A stretch of 18,781 nucleotides of DNA, from NCBI GenBank assembly GCA_039933635.1, contig JBDTNQ010000085.1, positions 1-18,781 of the forward strand, given 5' to 3'. The stretch comes from JBDTNQ01 sp039933635. GTDB lineage: Bacteria > Acidobacteriota > Vicinamibacteria > Vicinamibacterales > SCN-69-37. Below are positions 13,982 through 18,781 of this stretch, piece by piece. Made by a program: the position numbers and the translations under genes. Numbering within the stretch: the stretch's first letter is position 1; every line of letters begins with the position of its first letter. The notes under the pieces are model-generated. The model was not told the DNA's origin. It worked only from the letters and a program-made list of their open reading frames with translations, and searched no databases.

Positions 13982-16264
13982 ATGTATTCAGAAACCGACG
14001 TGCTCGGAATGATTCGCCAAGGCGTGGATCACCCGGCCACCGTTAAGGAAATCGTCCAGCTGTTGCGCATCCCGCGCGAGCTGCGGCCGACGTTCAAGCG
14101 CCACGTGCGATCGCTCGTGACCTCCGGCGCCCTCATCGAGATTCGCGGCCATCGGTTCGGCTTGCCCGAACACATGAACCTGGTGGTTGGGCGCGTCTCG
14201 ACTAATCCGCGCGGGTTTGCGTTCGTCGAGCCCGAAACGACCGCCGACGGCGAGACGACCAGCATCTTCATCGCCGGTACCAATCTCAACCAGGCGATTC
14301 ACGGCGATCGGGTGGTCGTGCGCGTGGAGCGGCGACGCGATGCGGATCGCGCGGAGGGCCGGATCATCCGCATCCTGGAGCGGGGCTCGCAGCGGATTGT
14401 CGGGCGCTACGACGTGGATCAGGCCGGGCACGGATTCGTCGTGCCGTTCGATCGGCGTCTCGTGCTCGACATGCAGATTCCGTCAGGCGACGTGCGCGGT
14501 GCCACGCCGGGGGAGATGGTCACCGCGGAGATCACGCGCTGGCCGACGTCCACGCGCCCCGCGCTCGGACGCATCGTGGAACTCCTGGGCCAGCTCGATG
14601 CGCCGGGTGTCGACACTACGGTCATCATCCGCAAGTACAACCTGCCTGACCAGCACAGTGATGAGGCGATTGCCGAGGCGACGCGCCTCGGCGGCAGCGT
14701 CCGCGACAAGGACCTCGCAGCCCGCACGGACTTTCGTCAGTGGCCGACCGTCACCATCGACGGGGAGCACGCGCGTGACTTCGACGACGCCATTTCGCTC
14801 GACCTGTTGCCCAACGGCAACTACTGGCTCGCCGTCCACATCGCGGACGTGGCGCACTACGTCACGGAGGGCGGCGCGTTGGATCGTGAGGCCTACGAGC
14901 GTGGCACCTCCGTGTACTTTCCCGAGCGCGCCGTGCACATGTTTCCATCGGAGCTTTCCACCGGGCTGTGCAGTCTGAATCCGCACGTCGATCGGCTGGT
15001 GCAGTCCTGCCTGATGGAGGTGGACCGGCGCTCGGGGGGCGTCGTGCGCTATGAACTGCACGATGGGGTCATTCATTCGTTTGCCCGCATGACCTACACC
15101 GGGGTGAACGCCATCGTCACCGACCGCGATCCGGCGCTGATCGAGCAGCACCGCGATTTGGTGCCGCTGTTCGACCGCATGCACGATCTCTTCAAAATTC
15201 TGAACGAGCGCCGCCACCGGCGCGGGGCGATTGACTTTGACCTGCCGGAGTCCGAAGTCGTCATCGATGCCTCGGGGTCGATCGAGGGCATCGTCGCCTC
15301 ACAGCGCAACGTGGCGCATCGTCTCATCGAGGAGTTCATGCTGTTGGCCAACGAGACGGTCGCCGCGCACCTCGAGCGCGTCGACATGCCGGCACTGTTC
15401 CGCGTGCATGAGGAGCCGGACCCCACGAAGGTGGAGACGTTCGAGGAGTTCATTTCGACGTTCGGCTACTCGCTGGCGGCGCCGAGCGGCCTGCTCGAAC
15501 CGCGGGACTTCCAGCGGCTGGTGGAAAAGATTCAGGGCAAGCCCGAAGAACGTCCGATTGCGCTGTTGATGTTGCGCACGATGCAGAAGGCGCGGTACGA
15601 CGCGTCCAATCTCGGGCATTTCGGGCTGGCCGCCGATGCCTACACGCACTTCACCTCGCCCATCCGCCGCTATCCGGACCTCGTCGTGCACCGCGCGCTC
15701 CGCGAGTCCCGCCGCGGGGTGAGCGGGGATCGGAAAGCCGAGCTCGCCGACGATCTCCCGGAGGTGGCCCGGCACACATCGGAACGCGAACGCCGGGCGG
15801 CCGATGCGGAACGTGAGCTCGTGCAGTGGAAGAAGGTCCGATTCATGGCCGACAAAGTCGGCGACGAGTTCGACGGCTACATCACGGGGGTCAGTGCCTA
15901 TGGGCTCTACATCGAGCTCATCGAGCACTTCGTCGAGGGCATGGTGCACGTGTCGACGATGGCCGACGACTATTATCGATTTGAAGACCGCGTGCACGTT
16001 CTGCGCGGGGAGTCGAACGGCCGGATCTACCGGTTGGGCGATCGCGTGACCGTACAGGTCGTGCGTGTGGACATGGAGCGTCGGCAGATCGACCTTGGGT
16101 TGTCGGAGATTCTGGAGACGGTCCGGCGGAGTGACCGGTCGCGACGTCCAGTGCGCGGACGTCCCGTGAGCAAGCAGGAGGGGAAGCGCGCCACCGGCGG
16201 GAGGCCCGGGAAGCGGGAACGGGCGTTCAAGAAAGCGGCCCGGCGCAAGACCAAGAAGCGGTAG
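13982..16264 (+). CDS. rnr: Ribonuclease R (RNB-family 3'-5' exoribonuclease)
   Basis: A 760-residue enzyme that degrades structured RNA and takes part in rRNA quality control and trans-translation. The order is a winged-helix N-terminus (about 1-60), cold-shock/OB domains (about 62-220), the RNB catalytic domain with IDGEHARDFDDAISL holding D260, D266, D268 and D269, VHIADVAHYV, then FRVHEEPDP and YTHFTSPIRRYPDLVVHR. An S1 RNA-binding domain is at about 625-705 (GYITGVSAYGLYIEL). The last 45 or so residues are strongly Lys/Arg-rich, as in other RNase R proteins. ATG 13982 is chosen; GTG 13976 two codons earlier is possible, but the GTGAG there works better as a weak Shine-Dalgarno. It is convergent with tatA. 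Confidence 0.96.
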   Translation: MYSETDVLGMIRQGVDHPATVKEIVQLLRIPRELRPTFKRHVRSLVTSGALIEIRGHRFGLPEHMNLVVGRVSTNPRGFAFVEPETTADGETTSIFIAGTNLNQAIHGDRVVVRVERRRDADRAEGRIIRILERGSQRIVGRYDVDQAGHGFVVPFDRRLVLDMQIPSGDVRGATPGEMVTAEITRWPTSTRPALGRIVELLGQLDAPGVDTTVIIRKYNLPDQHSDEAIAEATRLGGSVRDKDLAARTDFRQWPTVTIDGEHARDFDDAISLDLLPNGNYWLAVHIADVAHYVTEGGALDREAYERGTSVYFPERAVHMFPSELSTGLCSLNPHVDRLVQSCLMEVDRRSGGVVRYELHDGVIHSFARMTYTGVNAIVTDRDPALIEQHRDLVPLFDRMHDLFKILNERRHRRGAIDFDLPESEVVIDASGSIEGIVASQRNVAHRLIEEFMLLANETVAAHLERVDMPALFRVHEEPDPTKVETFEEFISTFGYSLAAPSGLLEPRDFQRLVEKIQGKPEERPIALLMLRTMQKARYDASNLGHFGLAADAYTHFTSPIRRYPDLVVHRALRESRRGVSGDRKAELADDLPEVARHTSERERRAADAERELVQWKKVRFMADKVGDEFDGYITGVSAYGLYIELIEHFVEGMVHVSTMADDYYRFEDRVHVLRGESNGRIYRLGDRVTVQVVRVDMERRQIDLGLSEILETVRRSDRSRRPVRGRPVSKQEGKRATGGRPGKRERAFKKAARRKTKKR

Positions 16265-16268
16265 GACG

Positions 16269-16299
16269 AGGCCCGGCCGGCCGTGACCGCTTCGGGCCT
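16269..16299. terminator. Possible bidirectional stem between convergent rnr and tatA
   Basis: AGGCCCG (16269-16275) pairs with CGGGCCT (16293-16299) around a GC-rich 17-nt loop. It fills the short gap between the two convergent stop codons and overlaps the last base pairs of tatA. There is no U-tract on either side, so termination strength is doubtful. Confidence 0.3.
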
Positions 16300-16444
16300 A
16301 TTCCTTGTCGCTATCCTTGCTCGCTTCCTTGAAGTTCTTGATGCCCCGGCCAATGCCCTTGCCGAGTTCGGGAAGGCGACTGGCCCCGAAGATCAGGATG
16401 ACGATCGCGAGAATGATCAGAAGTTCTGGTAGCCCGAGACGCAT
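16298..16444 (-). CDS. tatA: Sec-independent protein translocase subunit TatA/E
   Basis: A 48-residue single-span membrane protein of the twin-arginine translocase, which exports folded proteins. MRLGLPELLIILAIVILIFG is the N-terminal helix with the conserved PEL and the FG hinge at 19-20. It is followed by the amphipathic helix ASRLPELGKGIGRGIKNFKE and an acidic/basic tail (DSDKE). It is shorter than E. coli TatA but within range for small TatA/E proteins. The frame opens upstream to 16603, but AGGAG (16451-16455 on plus) lies 6 nt before the ATG at 16444 and that start gives the standard N-terminus. tatC is not in the window. Confidence 0.93.
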   Translation of the reverse strand: MRLGLPELLIILAIVILIFGASRLPELGKGIGRGIKNFKEASKDSDKE

Positions 16445-16645
16445 GGGACGCTCCTGCGTAAAGTCCGATAATCCTCTGAATTCTACACCGTCTGTCCCCC
16501 CTTCTGCGGCCGCGTGGGGACACAGCACGTCCAAAGAGGTAACGGATAGCCTGGAACGGTCGTAATTTCGTAAGGGCATCAGCCTTGCAGCGCGCCAAGG
16601 CAAGGTGCTGACGTGGGTATACTGTCCTCAGTTTCTGGCGCAACC
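16445..16645. promoter_or_regulatory. Divergent intergenic region tatA/tonB-like
   Basis: 201 nt without a gene. On minus, TAGAAT upstream of tatA is a possible -10 without a good -35. On plus, TATACT (16618-16623) is a possible -10 for the TonB gene, 22 nt before its ATG. Two inverted repeats are present: TGTCCCC (16493-16499) with GGGGACA (16516-16522), and GCCTTG (16582-16587) with CAAGGC (16596-16601). The second lies just upstream of the TATACT and could be an operator. Confidence 0.4.
16451..16455 (-). promoter_or_regulatory. Shine-Dalgarno site of tatA
   Basis: AGGAG on the minus strand, 6 nt before ATG 16444. It removes a spurious 53-residue N-terminal extension. Confidence 0.8.
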
Positions 16646-17515
16646 ATGAACGCATCGCCGTCGTCCCGGACACCGAGCCCTTCCGAAGAGTCACGTCCCA
16701 CGGGACCCGTGAACTCCAGCGGCTGGCTGTCCGGACAATCAATGTTCGGCAGTCACGACGATAAACAGGCGAAGCGTGCGCTGGGCGCCACGCTCGCGAC
16801 CGTGGGCCTGCACGGCCTGATTCTGCTGATCCTGGTGCTGGCCTTCACCTATCGCGGGGAGATTCAGCAGGCCGTCGTTGAGAACACGCCGCTGAAGTTC
16901 GTCTACATCCAGCAGGCCGGTCCAGGCGGCGGTGGCGGCGGCAGTCCCGCGCCGGCGCCTCCGAAACCGATTTCGATTCCCAGAACGAAACCTCCGGCCC
17001 CGGTGCCCTTCGTACCGCCGCCTCCGACGGTGACGCCGCCGCCTCCAACACCAACCCTGTCCGCCCCCGTGATGACGGCCAACCGTGACCTGGTTCAGGC
17101 GACGGGGGCGAGTTCGGTATCGCTGGCCGCGTATGGTGGCGGAGGACGCGGGACTGGTCTCGGCTCAGGCACGGGGAGCGGTGTTGGGCCCGGCACCGGT
17201 GGCGGGTTCGGCGGGGGAGCCTACCGTCCAGGCGCCGGCATTCAGAATCCCGTGGTCCTGAAAGAGCAGAAGCCGGTCTACACGAGCGACGCGATGCGGG
17301 CCAAGATCCAGGGCGTTGTCCAGCTCGAGGCCGTCGTCGACGAGAACGGCCTCGTCAATGACGTGCGCGTGCTGCGCTCACTCGATAAGCAGTATGGACT
17401 CGACCAGGAAGCCATCAAGGCGGCCCGCATGTGGCTGTTTCGCCCGGCGCGCGATCGGGACAACAAACCCGTCGCGATCGTGATCACGCTCGAGCTCACC
17501 TTCGCCTTGCACTAA
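16646..17515 (+). CDS. TonB-family energy transducer
   Basis: A 289-residue protein that should couple the inner-membrane proton gradient (via ExbB/ExbD, not in the window) to outer-membrane TonB-dependent receptors. A polar cytoplasmic N-terminus of about 45 residues precedes one membrane helix (about 47-68). Then come a Gly-run and a Pro-rich periplasmic spacer (about 92-140, many PPP blocks), a second Gly-rich segment (about 165-195), and the TonB C-terminal domain (about 205-289) with PVYTSDAMRAKIQGVVQLEAVV, GLVNDVRVLRSL and AIKAARMWLFRPARDRDNKPV. A GTG at 16613 opens the frame earlier, but a -10-like TATACT lies between it and ATG 16646, so the ATG is preferred. No Shine-Dalgarno is visible. 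Confidence 0.9.
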   Translation: MNASPSSRTPSPSEESRPTGPVNSSGWLSGQSMFGSHDDKQAKRALGATLATVGLHGLILLILVLAFTYRGEIQQAVVENTPLKFVYIQQAGPGGGGGGSPAPAPPKPISIPRTKPPAPVPFVPPPPTVTPPPPTPTLSAPVMTANRDLVQATGASSVSLAAYGGGGRGTGLGSGTGSGVGPGTGGGFGGGAYRPGAGIQNPVVLKEQKPVYTSDAMRAKIQGVVQLEAVVDENGLVNDVRVLRSLDKQYGLDQEAIKAARMWLFRPARDRDNKPVAIVITLELTFALH

Positions 17516-17522
17516 GCCCCCT

Positions 17523-17545
17523 CCGCCGGCCGACCACGCCGGCGG
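17523..17545 (+). terminator. Stem-loop after the TonB-family gene
   Basis: CCGCCGGC (17523-17530) pairs with GCCGGCGG (17538-17545) around a 7-nt loop, starting 7 nt past the stop codon. There is no U-tract, so it may stop polymerase only weakly or protect the 3' end. The rest of 17546-17635 shows nothing I can name. Confidence 0.4.
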
Positions 17546-17635
17546 GCCCACGAGACAGCAGGAGACTGCGAGATTTCGTGGACGCGCCTCGGGCTATGTG
17601 TGCGAAGGCAGGCGTCTTACCTACAGGCCGAGCTA

Positions 17636-17679
17636 GCAGAAAGAGAAACGGCCCGGCTGGCATCTGCCAACCGGGCCGT
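17636..17679 (-). terminator. Intrinsic terminator of groEL
   Basis: On the minus strand a stem of ACGGCCCGG paired with CCGGGCCGT (17679-17671 and 17656-17648), one mismatch, and a further 4-bp inner stem closes on a 4-nt loop. It is followed directly by TTTCTCTTTCT. It lies 27 nt beyond the groEL stop. Stem plus pyrimidine/U-rich tail make this a good rho-independent terminator. The plus-strand side has no U-run, so it should act mainly on groEL. Confidence 0.85.
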
Positions 17680-17705
17680 CCTTGCTAACGTCGAGCGCGA
17701 CGTTC

Positions 17706-18781
<1,076 letters not shown>

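Noticed and set aside
16445..16603. 53-residue N-terminal extension of TatA
   Set aside because: AGGAG directly precedes the ATG at 16444, which gives the canonical TatA start.
17546..17635. Small RNA or small gene between the TonB-family gene and the groEL terminator
   Set aside because: Only short frames with no start signal, promoter or stable fold that I can support.

Overview
The window is high-GC bacterial chromosome packed with housekeeping and cell-envelope genes. It looks like an Acidobacteriota genome, perhaps Vicinamibacteria. That placement is inferred from the GC-rich coding style, the RND/TolC/adaptor set with glycine-rich inserts, the Spy/CpxP-like protein, the glycine-rich TonB protein and the plant/cyanobacteria-type IspH. 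It is not proven by any marker here. I see no tRNA, rRNA, CRISPR array, insertion sequence, phage gene or toxin-antitoxin pair.

Left half (1-10698), all on the minus strand. In transcription order: a SpoIID/LytB-domain lipoprotein, an ECF sigma factor and its overlapping membrane anti-sigma factor, ispH, a Spy/CpxP-like periplasmic protein (5 nt after ispH), a TolC-type outer membrane channel, an RND adaptor, an RND pump, and the first 40 codons of a second adaptor cut by the window edge. The adaptor, pump and channel together would form a tripartite efflux machine. The sigma/anti-sigma pair and the Spy-like protein next to it suggest an envelope-stress theme. A perfect 14-bp inverted repeat lies between the channel and adaptor genes.

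Right half (10771-16264), plus strand. gatB diverges from the SpoIID-like gene. It is followed by a small cysteine-rich protein of unknown function with its own near-consensus promoter, a type-2 (MOFRL) glycerate kinase whose start codon is not obvious, and rnr (RNase R).

Right end. tatA (minus) is convergent with rnr and divergent from a TonB-family gene (plus). The TonB gene converges on groEL (minus), whose 5' part lies beyond the window and whose intrinsic terminator is clear.

I found no convincing new defence or mobile system. The best leads are the efflux/isoprenoid/envelope-stress cluster, the unknown cysteine-rich protein with its promoter, the inverted repeat at 4669-4700, and the recurring placement of -10-like elements very close to start codons. 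No gap between genes exceeds 300 bases.
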